DNA of 32,928 nucleotides from Natrinema gari JCM 14663 (GTDB taxonomy: Archaea; Halobacteriota; Halobacteria; Halobacteriales; Natrialbaceae). Position 1 is the first letter of the stretch; each line of letters begins with the position of its first letter. The position numbers were made by a program, and so were the translations under genes. The stretch covers positions 44,189 to 77,116 of the forward strand of contig NZ_AOIJ01000042.1 of the NCBI RefSeq assembly GCF_000337175.1, in the 5' to 3' direction. The notes under the pieces were generated by a model. The model saw only the letters and a program-made list of their open reading frames with translations. It was not told where the DNA came from and ran no database searches. Positions 1 to 8,482 of this stretch are shown here, piece after piece.

Positions 1-254
1 GACCCGACCGAAAGCACCGGCCAACGGGATGGAAACGACTGGTTTCGTCGCAAAAGCCCGCGTTATTCCGACCGCCACCGACGGACCCGACCGAATTCCC
101 GAATAATCGATCGTGATAGACGTCGCAACGGGTGTTTGCCGGCTGTATTCAGGGGAACACTAATTTCACATATATTGTCTCTTTCCGGTGTCGAGTGGCT
201 TTTATACCGCGAGTAACTACGATACAATACACGATTGAACGATCAGACATAGCA

Positions 255-608
255 ATGCAGACTGAACTTACATCCGCGGACGGCACCGACGATCTCCAGT
301 ACGACCAGCCCAACGACCGCTACGTCTTCCACCACGATACCGACGGTACCGCGACGATTACGACGACGATCGTCCACGCGCTCGCGTCGATCGCGGACAC
401 CGACGTCTCCCAGGGGGAGTTTTCCCTGTACGACAGCGTCGACCCGGACGCGCTCGACCGTATCTTCAGCAAAAAGGCCGACGGAACGGAACGAACGGGG
501 GGGCACATCGCCTTCACCGCCCTGGAACACGAGGTGTACGTCTACGCGAACGGCGACGTCATCATCTACCCGCCCGCGGAGACACCCGGAACGCCGACCA
601 CAAACTGA
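255..608 (+). CDS. HalOD1 output domain protein
   Basis: A 117-residue soluble acidic protein that resembles the HalOD1 output domain, a small alpha/beta domain found alone or behind receiver and PAS domains in haloarchaea. Visible family features are the early YHFHHD-like segment (here RYVFHHDTD, about residues 20-28), the T/I-rich strand followed by VHALASIADTD, and a C-terminal strand pair ending in a VIIYPP segment. It stands alone, without a receiver or kinase domain. I chose the ATG at 255 because the family-like sequence begins there and a TTTATA box lies at 201-206, about the right distance upstream; a longer frame from 132 would place coding sequence over the promoter. The biochemical function of solo HalOD1 proteins is not known; a signalling role is inferred from the domain's usual partners. 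Confidence 0.8.
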   Translation: MQTELTSADGTDDLQYDQPNDRYVFHHDTDGTATITTTIVHALASIADTDVSQGEFSLYDSVDPDALDRIFSKKADGTERTGGHIAFTALEHEVYVYANGDVIIYPPAETPGTPTTN

Positions 609-768
609 CACCGCGTCAGTCACCCACCGCACGCAGTCGCCCTGATCGTTTTCCGCCGACCGTTTCACGGCCCGTGAGCGATGCGCCTCTCCAAACTACG
701 CTGTCACCGCGTGTGGACTGCGGTCCGTATGAAACGGTTTTACGTCCTGTCGTCGATCAATACTCACT

Positions 769-1083
769 ATGACAGTCGTCGCACTACTGAGCGTGGCACC
801 GGTAATAGAGGACAGCATGGCCGGCGAGGTCGCAAAGGCAGTCGAGGCACTCGAGGAGTTCGATGTCTCCTACGAGACGAATCCGATGGGGACGGTAATC
901 GAAGCCGAAACGACCGACGAACTCTTCGCAGCCGCGCAGGCGGCCCACGATGCCGTCGATGGGGACCGAGTGAGCACGGTCCTGAAGATCGACGACAAAC
1001 GGACGCGAGACATCGACGCCTCGGAGAAAGTCACGGTCGTCGAAGAGCACCTCGGGCGGCCGGCCACCAGCCGCGACGCCTAA
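769..1083 (+). CDS. MTH1187/YkoF-type thiamine-binding family protein (UPF0045)
   Basis: A 104-residue protein matching the Thiamine_BP (UPF0045, MTH1187) family in length and pattern. The N-terminal strand VVALLSVAPV, the segment SYETNPMGTVIEAE (about residues 34-47) and the later strand RVSTVLKIDDKR are typical of this ferredoxin-like fold. Family members form tetramers and bind thiamine or related hydroxymethylpyrimidine compounds, so a role in vitamin sensing or trafficking is plausible, but nothing nearby belongs to thiamine metabolism. A GGTTTTAC promoter-like element at 736-743 sits about 26 bases upstream of the ATG, which suggests a nearly leaderless transcript. The same eight-base element precedes mch. 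Confidence 0.85.
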   Translation: MTVVALLSVAPVIEDSMAGEVAKAVEALEEFDVSYETNPMGTVIEAETTDELFAAAQAAHDAVDGDRVSTVLKIDDKRTRDIDASEKVTVVEEHLGRPATSRDA

Positions 1084-1270
1084 CCGCAGGTGCGGACGGA
1101 CTCGCTGCTAGCCCCGCTGGGCGGTCGCCCGCGACGGGTGGGGCGGCATCACCGACGGGGACGTCGAAGACGCGGGCTGTACCGTCGCCACACGGGGAGC
1201 CGCCATGTGTCAGCCATCGGTCAGACGCCAACGGACAAACGGTTTTACCACGGAGGCTGAACCACGGGGC

Positions 1271-2203
1271 ATGGAAAGTCTCAATCGCATGGCGATCGAG
1301 TTGGTCGACGAGGCCCTCGACTACGCCGAGGAGTTGAATATCGGCGGCTACGACCTCGAGAACGACGCGACGGTTCTGGACTTCGGGCTCGAGTTCGACG
1401 GCGGGATCGAATCGGGGCTGCTGTTGACCGAGATACAGACCGCGGGGATGGCGACACCGAGCTACGAGCTCGGCGAACTCGGCGACGCCTCAGTTCCCTA
1501 CGTCGAACTATCGACGGACCAGCCGGCGCTCTCGCTGCTCTGTTCCCAGAAGGCCGGCTGGGAGGTGCTGACCGAGGACTTCGAGGGGCTCGGTAGCGGT
1601 CCCGCCCGGGCGCTGGTGGCCGAAGAAGAGGAGTTCCGCCGCATCGGCTACACCGACGCCTTCGACCTGACGGCACTGGCGATCGAGACGGAGGCGGATC
1701 CGACCGAATCCGTCGCCGAGCACGTCGCCGAGCGCGCCGAGGTCGAGACGAGCAGCGTCTTCCTGCTCGCCTATCCGACCGCGAGCCTCGCCGGCAGCAT
1801 CACGAACGCCGCCCGTGCCGCCGAACTCGCGACGTTCCGACTCGCTGAACTCGGTTACGATCCCCTCGACATTATCTCCGCGACCGGGCGCGCGCCGGTC
1901 GCGCCCGTCGCGGGCGACGAGCGGACGGCCATCGCCCGGACGAACGACGCCATCGCCTACGGCGGGCGAGCACATCTCACCGTCCGAGAGGACAGCGACT
2001 GTTTCGACTCGGTTCCGTCCACGGCCGCCGCGGATCACGGTCGCCCGTTCGGTGCAGTCTTCGACGATCTCGACTGGGACTTTTCCGAGGTGCCCTCGGA
2101 TCTCTTCGCGCCTGCCTCGGTGACGGTCGACGTGGTCGGCGGTCCGACGTACGTCCACGGCGAGACGGACGAGGACCTCCTCGTCGACTCCTTCGGGCTG
2201 TAG
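1271..2203 (+). CDS. mch: Methenyl-tetrahydromethanopterin cyclohydrolase
   Basis: A 310-residue protein that I recognise as Mch, which hydrolyses N5,N10-methenyl-tetrahydropterin to a formyl-tetrahydropterin in C1 metabolism. The start MESLNRMAIELVDEAL, the GGIESGLLLTEIQTAGMA stretch (about residues 41-58), the SLLCSQKAGWEV segment near residue 100 and the late GRAPVAPVAGDE loop are characteristic, and the length fits the family. The ATG at 1271 is preferred over one at 1205 because similarity begins there and a GGTTTTAC element lies at 1241-1248. Haloarchaea are not methanogens, so the pterin used is probably a folate-like carrier; that part is inference. The next gene begins 2 bases after the stop codon. 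Confidence 0.95.
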   Translation: MESLNRMAIELVDEALDYAEELNIGGYDLENDATVLDFGLEFDGGIESGLLLTEIQTAGMATPSYELGELGDASVPYVELSTDQPALSLLCSQKAGWEVLTEDFEGLGSGPARALVAEEEEFRRIGYTDAFDLTALAIETEADPTESVAEHVAERAEVETSSVFLLAYPTASLAGSITNAARAAELATFRLAELGYDPLDIISATGRAPVAPVAGDERTAIARTNDAIAYGGRAHLTVREDSDCFDSVPSTAAADHGRPFGAVFDDLDWDFSEVPSDLFAPASVTVDVVGGPTYVHGETDEDLLVDSFGL

Positions 2204-2205
2204 TC

Positions 2206-2739
2206 GTGCAGTTCAAGCCAGTTCCAGAACCGCCCGCGGACCGCACGCTCCTCGCGACGGTCCGGCGAGTCCTCCCCGTGACCGCCGGGGATGTCGACGA
2301 CTGTTGTCAGCGACTCGTCGACGAGACGCCCCTCGAGACCCGCGAGGCGGCGGCGACGTGGCTCACCTTCCTGCGCGCGCTCGAGGTCGCGAGCGAGGAC
2401 CCGGCGGGCTTTCGCCGTCGCGCGGCGAGTTCCGGCACTGAGTCGGACACCCCGGACGACCTCGACTGGGACGACCTCGGGCGGGCGTTTCGCGACCGCG
2501 TCTACGGAGCCGAGACGGTACTGACCGTGCTCGAGCGGGCCGACGGCCCACGGACAGTCGAGGCGGTCGTCGATGCGGTCCAGGAGCGACGACGAACCAC
2601 CGACGGCCGACCGCGACCGAGTCGCGCCACGACCCACCGCCGCGAACGGATCGAACGACTCCTCGAGTGGGCCGTGGTGTTCGATCTGGCCGAGCGAGAC
2701 GGGACCGGATACCGGCCGCCACGGCCATCCGAGGCGTGA
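2206..2739 (+). CDS. Hypothetical haloarchaeal protein, translationally coupled to mch
   Basis: A 177-residue arginine- and aspartate-rich soluble protein with no motif that I recognise. It begins with GTG two bases after the mch stop codon, so the two genes are almost certainly co-transcribed and translationally coupled. The N-terminal part (residues 1-60) contains helices with a Cys-Cys pair (DDCCQRLVDE, near residue 27), the middle is acidic and low complexity, and the C-terminal third (RRERIERLLEWAVVFDLAERDGTGYRPP) looks like a winged-helix end with a beta hairpin. A DNA-binding or regulatory role is only a guess from that last feature. There is no signal peptide or membrane segment. Confidence 0.7.
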   Translation: MQFKPVPEPPADRTLLATVRRVLPVTAGDVDDCCQRLVDETPLETREAAATWLTFLRALEVASEDPAGFRRRAASSGTESDTPDDLDWDDLGRAFRDRVYGAETVLTVLERADGPRTVEAVVDAVQERRRTTDGRPRPSRATTHRRERIERLLEWAVVFDLAERDGTGYRPPRPSEA

Positions 2740-2827
2740 GCTGTGGTAGTGTCTCGAGGGCAGGAAATGCCAGGACGAACACGGGTGTCCGATTACTGGG
2801 ACGAAACGCCACGGCTCCGGTCCGCGA

Positions 2828-3223
2828 TCAGGGGTCACGCTCCGTCGGCTCCTGGCCGCGTTTCGTCTCTTTGATCATCGAACAGAGGTACTCGTCGCCC
2901 CAGTCCTCCATCGCGCGAATAACCGGCTCGATCGCCTCGCCGTGATCGGTCAATCTGTACGTGACGTGATGGGGCCGTTCGCTGACGACCGTCCGTTCGA
3001 TCAGGTGGTTCTCCTCGAGCGTCTTGAGCGACTTCGAGAGCGACTTACTCGAGATGCCGCTGGTCGACTTTCTCAGATCACTGAACCGGAGGGAGCCGTG
3101 TTCCAATAACCGATAGATGACCACCGGGTCCCACTTGTTCCCCATTATCTGGATCGTTGCCGTCACCGGACACCAGGGCTCATCACTATGCTGATCGATC
3201 ATCCGTCGGAGGTTTTCTTTCAT
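2828..3223 (-). CDS. HxlR family winged-helix transcriptional regulator
   Basis: A 131-residue DNA-binding protein of the HxlR/DUF24 family. The conserved N-terminal cysteine is present (C18 in WCPVTATIQIMGNKW), followed by the winged helix (about residues 25-95) with the typical LRFSDLRKSTSGISSKSLSKSLK recognition region, the wing SERPHHVTYRLTDHG, and a C-terminal dimerisation helix containing W108. In several HxlR proteins this cysteine senses oxidants or electrophiles; whether it does so here is unknown. A near-perfect inverted repeat, GTTACCTAAC at 3225-3234, touches the start codon and would suit autoregulation. The nearest upstream gene on the same strand encodes the acidic exported protein. 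Confidence 0.92.
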   Translation of the reverse strand: MKENLRRMIDQHSDEPWCPVTATIQIMGNKWDPVVIYRLLEHGSLRFSDLRKSTSGISSKSLSKSLKTLEENHLIERTVVSERPHHVTYRLTDHGEAIEPVIRAMEDWGDEYLCSMIKETKRGQEPTERDP

Positions 3224-3582
3224 AGTTACCTAACAAGGGACGTTGGCATCCGGACGACTCCGTTCTCGAAACGGCAACTCGCGAATATCGTCCCCGACCG
3301 CCCGGTCAACCGGGTACCGTATTAGCCCTTGTCTCCGTCAATTCGCTCCGGATAGAGGTCAGCGAAACCGACTCCCGTAACCCCGGGTTAGCCGCCCCAA
3401 GACCGGTAGTAACGCAGACTCCGCGGCGATGTAGTATCCTGGATACATACTATCGGACACTCCAACGGGCTGGTTATAAATCCCACCATGACGGGGCGTA
3501 AAGAATTCGTGTCGGCGGAAACAGTACTCTCGGCTCCCCGCGAACAGCCGCCGACAGGTAAAAGGAAAAGTGAGGGGTCGGG
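3224..3582. promoter_or_regulatory. Gene-free stretch with inverted repeats between hxlR and the acidic protein gene
   Basis: About 360 bases without a convincing gene. It holds GTTACCTAAC (3225-3234) at the hxlR start, the perfect inverted repeat GTATCC-T-GGATAC (3434-3446), and a TTATAAA box on the plus strand at about 3473-3479. A short plus-strand reading frame opening at 3488 runs into the antisense of the acidic gene and looks like a shadow. Roles as operator or promoter are inferred. Confidence 0.4.
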
Positions 3583-4131
3583 TTACAGTTCCTCTTCGAG
3601 GTCGGTGGACTCGGTTTCGAGTTCGACCGTCCCGTCTTGCACTTCGAGGTCAATGTTTTCGGTCTCGTACTCGAGGGATCCGTCGGAGAGCTCCATCTCC
3701 GTGTCTCCGACGGAGAAGTCTTCGACCTCCCCATCGCTGAATTCGAACTCGACCTCCTCGCCGTCGTCGGTCTCGGTCTCGATATCAGCGTCGCCTTCGC
3801 CCTCGTAATCGAGACCAGCACCGTCGAGTTCGTAGCCGTCGTCACTCGTTTCGAGCTCGACACCCTCAGGCGTCTCCAAGTCGATGTTACTGTCCGAATC
3901 GACCTCGAGATCGGTGCCGTCGTTGTCTTCGAACTCGATACTATCGGACGTGGCATCGAGTTCGACGCCGTTCTCTTCGAAATCGACACCATTGGCAGCG
4001 TCCACACCATTGTCGTCGTCCGTGTCATCTCCGTCGTCCTGTGCAGTTACCGGTCCGGCCATCCCCACGATGAGTCCGATCCCGATCGCGGCGATAAGCG
4101 CGAGCCGGAGTGCATCTGTTATCTTATACAT
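3583..4131 (-). CDS. Exported, extremely acidic beta-repeat protein of unknown function
   Basis: A 182-residue protein with a clear Sec signal peptide: MYKITDALR, a hydrophobic core (about residues 8-25) and a likely cut after A30 (PVTA/QDD). The mature 152 residues contain about 65 Asp/Glu and, by my reading, no Lys, Arg, His, Cys or Trp at all. From about residue 42 the chain is a run of roughly sixteen short strand-like units such as GVELDA, SIEFED, DLEVDS, NIDLET, GVELET, EMELSD and TVELET, separated by Asp/Gly/Ser turns, with a spacing of about 9-11 residues. This suggests a beta meander or solenoid coated with carboxylates. There is no C-terminal anchor, so it is probably released or ion-bound at the surface. 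I do not recognise the family. The start at 4131 is chosen because the signal peptide begins there. Confidence 0.8.
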   Translation of the reverse strand: MYKITDALRLALIAAIGIGLIVGMAGPVTAQDDGDDTDDDNGVDAANGVDFEENGVELDATSDSIEFEDNDGTDLEVDSDSNIDLETPEGVELETSDDGYELDGAGLDYEGEGDADIETETDDGEEVEFEFSDGEVEDFSVGDTEMELSDGSLEYETENIDLEVQDGTVELETESTDLEEEL

Positions 4132-4481
4132 GATATTCACTGCACGGAGCGACTGCTCCGTACAGTACGACAAACACCGACGAAGCGAAAAAGGGTATCT
4201 GAATGATGTGTTACCGGGTGTATGGTAACACAGGAGAAACCGGGTTACGAGCCGGTTACCCGGCCACTATTACCGCAGATCCCGTAGGCAGAAAGACGGT
4301 TCCGTCTCGTGGATGAACCCAGCCGTGCGGGTTCGGACCGCTGATCGATATCAGGGTCGTTTTCGTACTACCCGCGCCACCTATCACATTCCGCATTTTT
4401 CTACACAGATAAACCAACGATGGAAACGGAACTCGAGGCGGCGGCCCCGACGACGCGATGAGGTGCCCTCGACGGAACCGA
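4132..4481. promoter_or_regulatory. Upstream region of the acidic protein gene with three inverted repeats
   Basis: About 350 bases without a gene, between the acidic protein start and the proA stop codon. Three inverted repeats are visible: ACGGAGC-gact-GCTCCGT (4144-4161), which would form a hairpin in the 5' leader; TGTTACC-N8-GGTAACA (4209-4230); and CCGGGT-N12-ACCCGG (4240-4263), the last enclosing two GGTTAC copies 11 bases apart. GTTAC/GTAAC cores therefore occur four times within about 55 bases. This spacing, near one helical turn, suits a protein-binding site. From 4264 to 4481 I see nothing definite. Confidence 0.45.
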
Positions 4482-5819
4482 TTACTCCTCGGACAGGTGG
4501 CCGGGGACCCAATCACCGTCGAACTCGTCGTGGGTGTACGGTCTGGCGTCCTCGCCGGCATAGGTCGCGACGAGGTGCCCGTCGCCTTCGAGATGGTACT
4601 TGTACGTCGTCAGTCCCTCGAGTCCGACGGGGCCGCGGGCGTGGATCTTGCCGGTGCTGATGCCGACCTCCGCGCCGAGACCGAACCGGTAGCCGTCGGC
4701 GAAGCGGGTCGAGGCGTTGTGGAAGACGCTCGCCGAGTCGATGCTGCGCATGAACGTGCTCGCGCGGTCGGCGTCCTCAGTGACGATCGATTCCGTGTGC
4801 TTCGAGCCGTGGGTCGTGACGTGATCGATCGCTGCCTCGAGCGAGTCGACCACCGTGATGGAGACGATCAGATCGCCGTACTCGGTGTCCCAGTCGGCCG
4901 CGGTCGCGGCCGCGACATCGACGATCTCGCGGGTGCGTTCGTCACCGCGGACCTCGACGTCGGCGGTCTCGTAGCGGTCGGTGATCGTCGGCAGGAACGC
5001 CTCGGCGACGTCCTCGTGGACCAGCAGGGTCTCGACGGCGTTGCAGACCGCGGGGTACTGGACCTTGGCATCGTAGGCGATGTCCTCGGCCATCGAGAGG
5101 TCGGCCGCGTCGTCGACGTAGACGTGGCAGATCCCCTCCGTGTGGCCCAGCACGGGGATGCTCGTGTTGTCCTGGATATAGCTGACGAACTCGGAACTCC
5201 CCCGCGGCATGAGGAGGTCGATCGACTCGTCCATCTCGAGCAGCGCGTCGACGTCCTCGCGGGCCTCGATGTGCTGGGCCCAGCCGTCCGGGATCCCGGC
5301 GTTGGCCGCGGCGTCCTCGATGATCTCGAAGAGGATTCGGTTCGAGTGCAGCGCCTCGCTGCCGCCCTTGAGGATGACCGCGTTCCCCGACTTCAGACCG
5401 AGCGCGGCGATCTGGACGAGCGCGTCGGGGCGGGACTCGAAGACCGTTCCGACGACGCCGATCGGGACGGCGACCTTGTAGAGTTCGAGGTCGTCGTCGA
5501 GTTCCCTGGCCGAGAGCGTCCGACCCAGCGGGTCGTCCTGTTCGGCGACGCTGCGGACCATCTCGGCGATGTCCTCGATCTTCGATTCGGTGAGTTTCAG
5601 CCGGTCGACCAGCGCCTGCGTGTACTCCCCGGCCTCGAGCAGCCGCGTGCCCTCCGCGACGTCCGTCTCGTTCTCAGCGAGGATCTCGTCGGTGCGGGCG
5701 TCGATCGCGTCGGCGATGGCGTGGAGCGCTTCGCTCCGGTCCTCGTCTGAGCGCTTCGCGAGTTCGAGGGCCGCGTGCTGTGCCTCCTCGACGTCGGCTT
5801 CGATGTCAGTTTCAGTCAT
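4482..5819 (-). CDS. proA: Gamma-glutamyl phosphate reductase
   Basis: A 445-residue NADPH-dependent enzyme of proline synthesis that reduces gamma-glutamyl phosphate to glutamate-5-semialdehyde. It has the aldehyde dehydrogenase fold: the nucleotide-binding region includes [14 protein letters not shown] (about residues 119-132) and [14 protein letters not shown] (143-156), and the catalytic cysteine is C259 in [13 protein letters not shown]. The late segment [24 protein letters not shown] is diagnostic for ProA. Length is a little above the bacterial norm, with an acidic C-terminal tail. Its start overlaps the proB stop codon by four bases (ATGA type), so the two proteins are likely made together and may channel the unstable acyl phosphate. 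It is the last gene of a proC-proB-proA operon. Confidence 0.97.
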   Translation of the reverse strand: MTETDIEADVEEAQHAALELAKRSDEDRSEALHAIADAIDARTDEILAENETDVAEGTRLLEAGEYTQALVDRLKLTESKIEDIAEMVRSVAEQDDPLGRTLSARELDDDLELYKVAVPIGVVGTVFESRPDALVQIAALGLKSGNAVILKGGSEALHSNRILFEIIEDAAANAGIPDGWAQHIEAREDVDALLEMDESIDLLMPRGSSEFVSYIQDNTSIPVLGHTEGICHVYVDDAADLSMAEDIAYDAKVQYPAVCNAVETLLVHEDVAEAFLPTITDRYETADVEVRGDERTREIVDVAAATAADWDTEYGDLIVSITVVDSLEAAIDHVTTHGSKHTESIVTEDADRASTFMRSIDSASVFHNASTRFADGYRFGLGAEVGISTGKIHARGPVGLEGLTTYKYHLEGDGHLVATYAGEDARPYTHDEFDGDWVPGHLSEE

Positions 5820-6643
5820 CGTTCACCGTTGATGGGGACGAATATGGTCCCCACGGGCTTTGCAGTAGCGATCCGCTCGAGCACGTCGGGATCCGTGGAC
5901 TTCGCGATGACGGCCGGGATCCCGTGTTCGCTGACATCGCGTGCGCCCTCGACTTTCGTCTGGATGCCGCCGAAGCCGTCGGACGTGGTCTCGCCGATGA
6001 TCCGCTGGACCTCGTCGTAGTTGGTGCCGACCGCCTCGATGCGCTCGGCGTCGTCGTCTTCCTTCGGGTTGCCCGTGTAGACGCCGCCGACATCGGTCAG
6101 CGTGACAAGCAGGTCGGCGTCGACGCCCATGGTCGCCGCAGACGAGAGCATGTCGTTGTCGCCGATCCGGATCTCCGCGGTCGCGACGGCGTCGTTCTCG
6201 TTGATGATCGGGACGACGCCCCAGTCCAGCAACGTCTCGACGGTGTTCCGGAGGTTCGTGAACCGTTCGGGGTTCTCGAGGTCGTGCTGCGTGAGCAGGA
6301 GTTGGGCCACTTTCCGGTCGTACCGGTCGAAGCTCTCGGTGTAGCGGTGCATGAGGTGACTCTGGCCGACCGTCGAGAGCGCCTGGGACTCCTCGACGGT
6401 CCCGCTCGACTGCTCGATCCGGCCCGTCCCCGCGCCGATGGCACCCGACGAGACGAGGATGACGTCCTTGCCCCGCGAGAGGAGGTCCTCGATGTCGTCG
6501 ACGAGTTTGTCGAGTTTCCCGTCGTCGAGGTTCGAATCGTCATCGGTCAGGGAATTGGTCCCGGCCTTGACGACCACGCGGTCGGCGTCGGCCGCGAGCC
6601 GTCGCGCCTCCGTGACGGTCGCCTCCTCGAGTCCCTTACTCAT
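5816..6643 (-). CDS. proB: Glutamate 5-kinase lacking the PUA domain
   Basis: A 275-residue amino acid kinase that phosphorylates the gamma-carboxyl of glutamate, the first step of proline synthesis. Visible family elements are [13 protein letters not shown] near residue 23, [13 protein letters not shown] (about residues 59-71), the substrate region [20 protein letters not shown] and the nucleotide region [17 protein letters not shown]. Many bacterial ProB proteins carry an additional C-terminal PUA domain of about 90 residues; here the chain stops after the kinase domain ([10 protein letters not shown]), so PUA is absent. In other organisms PUA-less kinases may show altered proline feedback, but this was not tested here. 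The gene overlaps proC by eight bases upstream and proA by four bases downstream. Confidence 0.96.
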   Translation of the reverse strand: MSKGLEEATVTEARRLAADADRVVVKAGTNSLTDDDSNLDDGKLDKLVDDIEDLLSRGKDVILVSSGAIGAGTGRIEQSSGTVEESQALSTVGQSHLMHRYTESFDRYDRKVAQLLLTQHDLENPERFTNLRNTVETLLDWGVVPIINENDAVATAEIRIGDNDMLSSAATMGVDADLLVTLTDVGGVYTGNPKEDDDAERIEAVGTNYDEVQRIIGETTSDGFGGIQTKVEGARDVSEHGIPAVIAKSTDPDVLERIATAKPVGTIFVPINGER

Positions 6644-7412
6644 CGTTGAATTCGGCCGCCAGTTCTTCCGACCGTTCTTCGGCCGCCGCCACCGCCTCGG
6701 CGACGCTCGCCTTGGCGTCGCTGTCCCAGAGGACGTCCATGCCCTCGATGGTCGTCCCGTTTGGCGAACAGACGGCGTCGATCAAGTCCTCGATGTCTCG
6801 GTCCGACCGGAGGACGGTCTCGGCTGCCCCTTTGAACGTCTGTGCGGCCAGCGTCTCGGCGTGGGCTTCGTCGAGGCCGCCCTCGATGCCCGCCTCCGCC
6901 ATCGCCTGAATGAGATAGAAGACGAAGGCGGGACCGCTCCCGTTGACCGCGGTCGCGATGTCCATCTGGCGCTCGTCGATCTCGGCGAACTCGCCGACGT
7001 CGTCGAGCAGCGTCCGCACCTCGTCGGTGATGCCCTCGGCGGTCACGGCCGCCGCCATATCGCGCGTCTCGGCGGCCAGGTTCGGCATGATCCGGACGAC
7101 GTTCGCATCGGTCCGTGCGTCGACGTAGTCGGTAGAGACGCCCGCAGCGATGGAGAGCAGCGTCTGCTCCGGGGTGAGGTCGAGATCGTCTAGCACTGCG
7201 CCGACGATGTCCGGCTTCACCGCGACGACAACCACGTCCGACTCGGCCGCTTCCGAGACGTCCGATGTCGTGCGGTCGACGTAGTCGGCGACCGACTCGA
7301 GTGCGTCGGGATCGAGGTCACACGCGATTACCGTATGATTCCCGGCCCGCCAGAGCCCCTTTATCAGGGCGCTCCCCATGTTTCCGCAACCGATAACGCT
7401 CGTCTGTACCAT
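6636..7412 (-). CDS. proC: Pyrroline-5-carboxylate reductase
   Basis: A 258-residue reductase that carries out the last step of proline synthesis, reducing 1-pyrroline-5-carboxylate to proline with NAD(P)H. The Rossmann glycine motif [12 protein letters not shown] lies at residues 8-19, [10 protein letters not shown] occurs near residue 64, and the family signature [23 protein letters not shown] is near residues 168-190, followed by the conserved helix region containing [12 protein letters not shown]. The length is typical. It is the first gene of the operon, and its stop codon lies inside the proB start region (eight-base overlap). The promoter must lie in the 190 bases between 7413 and 7601, where I could not place a strong TATA box. 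Confidence 0.97.
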   Translation of the reverse strand: MVQTSVIGCGNMGSALIKGLWRAGNHTVIACDLDPDALESVADYVDRTTSDVSEAAESDVVVVAVKPDIVGAVLDDLDLTPEQTLLSIAAGVSTDYVDARTDANVVRIMPNLAAETRDMAAAVTAEGITDEVRTLLDDVGEFAEIDERQMDIATAVNGSGPAFVFYLIQAMAEAGIEGGLDEAHAETLAAQTFKGAAETVLRSDRDIEDLIDAVCSPNGTTIEGMDVLWDSDAKASVAEAVAAAEERSEELAAEFNDE

Positions 7413-7601
7413 CTTGTCTTAGTTCAGGAACCGAGGTGAACATACCAACTTTGGTTTCGATCGGTCCGGCGGCGGCGAGCCGTACGGCCGGGTTGCAGTA
7501 GAAACGCGGCGAGGCGTCCCACTGACCGTCGATTCCGCGACCCGGCCCGTCGAGAGAGCGGCGCGAGGCGGACGGACCGCACGGCGATACGCGACGCCTT
7601 C

Positions 7602-8297
7602 TTAGGCAAACCCGAGGATGACGGACGTGATCGCGTCGATGATCGTCTCCCAGACTGAAATGTCCGTCACGATCTGCAACACCGTATCGAGCCCGAAAAA
7701 GAGGAACAGCCCCGCGCCGGCGAGGTGGGCGAGTCTGGCATCGAAGCGATGAGAGAACCTGTGGAAGAAATAGGCGTTGACCGCACTCACGGGAATGATC
7801 GCGAGCATTTCGCCGGCCCAGATCGCAGGGTGAGCACCGTACTGAATGGCGAGCCCGATCGTGACGAGTTGGGTCTTGTCGCCGAACTCCCCGATAGCCA
7901 TCAGGGCGAAGATCGGCACGAACCCGCGGAGATACGGCGGCAGGTCGTAGCCGCGGATCGAAACGTCGATCTCCGCGGCCGTCGCCGCACCGCCGTTCGT
8001 CACGGCCGGCCGCCGGCTGCCCTCGGGTGCCGATCGAACGAGCAGGACCGCAAAGAGCAGGAACAGCCCCGCCGTGATCGCATCGAGGTAGACCTCTGGG
8101 AGGGCGCCTTGAATCGCCGCCCCGAAGACGATTTCGAGGGCCGTCCAGCCGGCGAACGCACTCGCCGCAGCGGCGACCACGATCCGGGGATCGTACCGGG
8201 TCGACAGCCCCGCGATGATGAACTGGACCTTCTCGCCGGGAAGCACCGACAGCTGCAGGACGAACGCGGCGACGAAAACCTCGAGCCAGCCAGTCAT
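7602..8297 (-). CDS. TMEM165/GDT1 family membrane transporter
   Basis: A 231-residue polytopic membrane protein, with about six or seven hydrophobic segments, matching the GDT1/UPF0016 family of Mn2+/Ca2+ or H+ antiporters. These proteins have two homologous halves, each with an E-x-G-D-K-T/S motif. The second half carries a good copy, EFGDKTQ (about residues 136-142). The first half has PGEKVQF (about residues 23-29), in which Glu, Asp and Thr of the motif are replaced by Leu, Glu and Val. The halves align well around these motifs (GLSTRYDP against GLAIQYGAHP). ATG at 8297 is preferred because hydrophobic sequence begins just after it; an in-frame ATG at 8306 adds three residues. Metal export across the cell membrane is the likely role, by family. 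Confidence 0.85.
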   Translation of the reverse strand: MTGWLEVFVAAFVLQLSVLPGEKVQFIIAGLSTRYDPRIVVAAAASAFAGWTALEIVFGAAIQGALPEVYLDAITAGLFLLFAVLLVRSAPEGSRRPAVTNGGAATAAEIDVSIRGYDLPPYLRGFVPIFALMAIGEFGDKTQLVTIGLAIQYGAHPAIWAGEMLAIIPVSAVNAYFFHRFSHRFDARLAHLAGAGLFLFFGLDTVLQIVTDISVWETIIDAITSVILGFA

Positions 8298-8482
8298 GCG
8301 TAGCAACCGATGATGGAGCGATGTTGGTCAGTGACGCCACCGATCATACTCCGAGTTAGCCCCGTCTAATGTATACGTGTTATGGATCAAATGCTGGCAG
8401 ACTGCGATCAGCTCGCGAACGAAGCGCAGGCGTGTGGTCCGCTCGGCACCGAAACCGGAGTTGCCCCTGCGACTCCGGGTAG

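Noticed and set aside
1084..1270. Possible small gene between the thiamine-binding protein and mch
   Set aside because: Frames on both strands are Ala/Arg/Gly-rich with no start near a promoter; the plus-strand promoter here serves mch.
3488..3808. Plus-strand frame following a TATA box
   Set aside because: The first 28 codons are unremarkable; the rest is a serine-rich antisense of the acidic gene. A transcript is possible, a protein unlikely.
4458..5750. Long plus-strand reading frame of 430 codons over proA
   Set aside because: Exact antisense of proA, rich in Val/Asp/Arg as expected from the complement of GC-rich codons. No family resemblance.
8307..8482. Plus-strand frame starting at 8382
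   Set aside because: Runs into the antisense of the GTPase gene after about 34 codons, with no conserved pattern.
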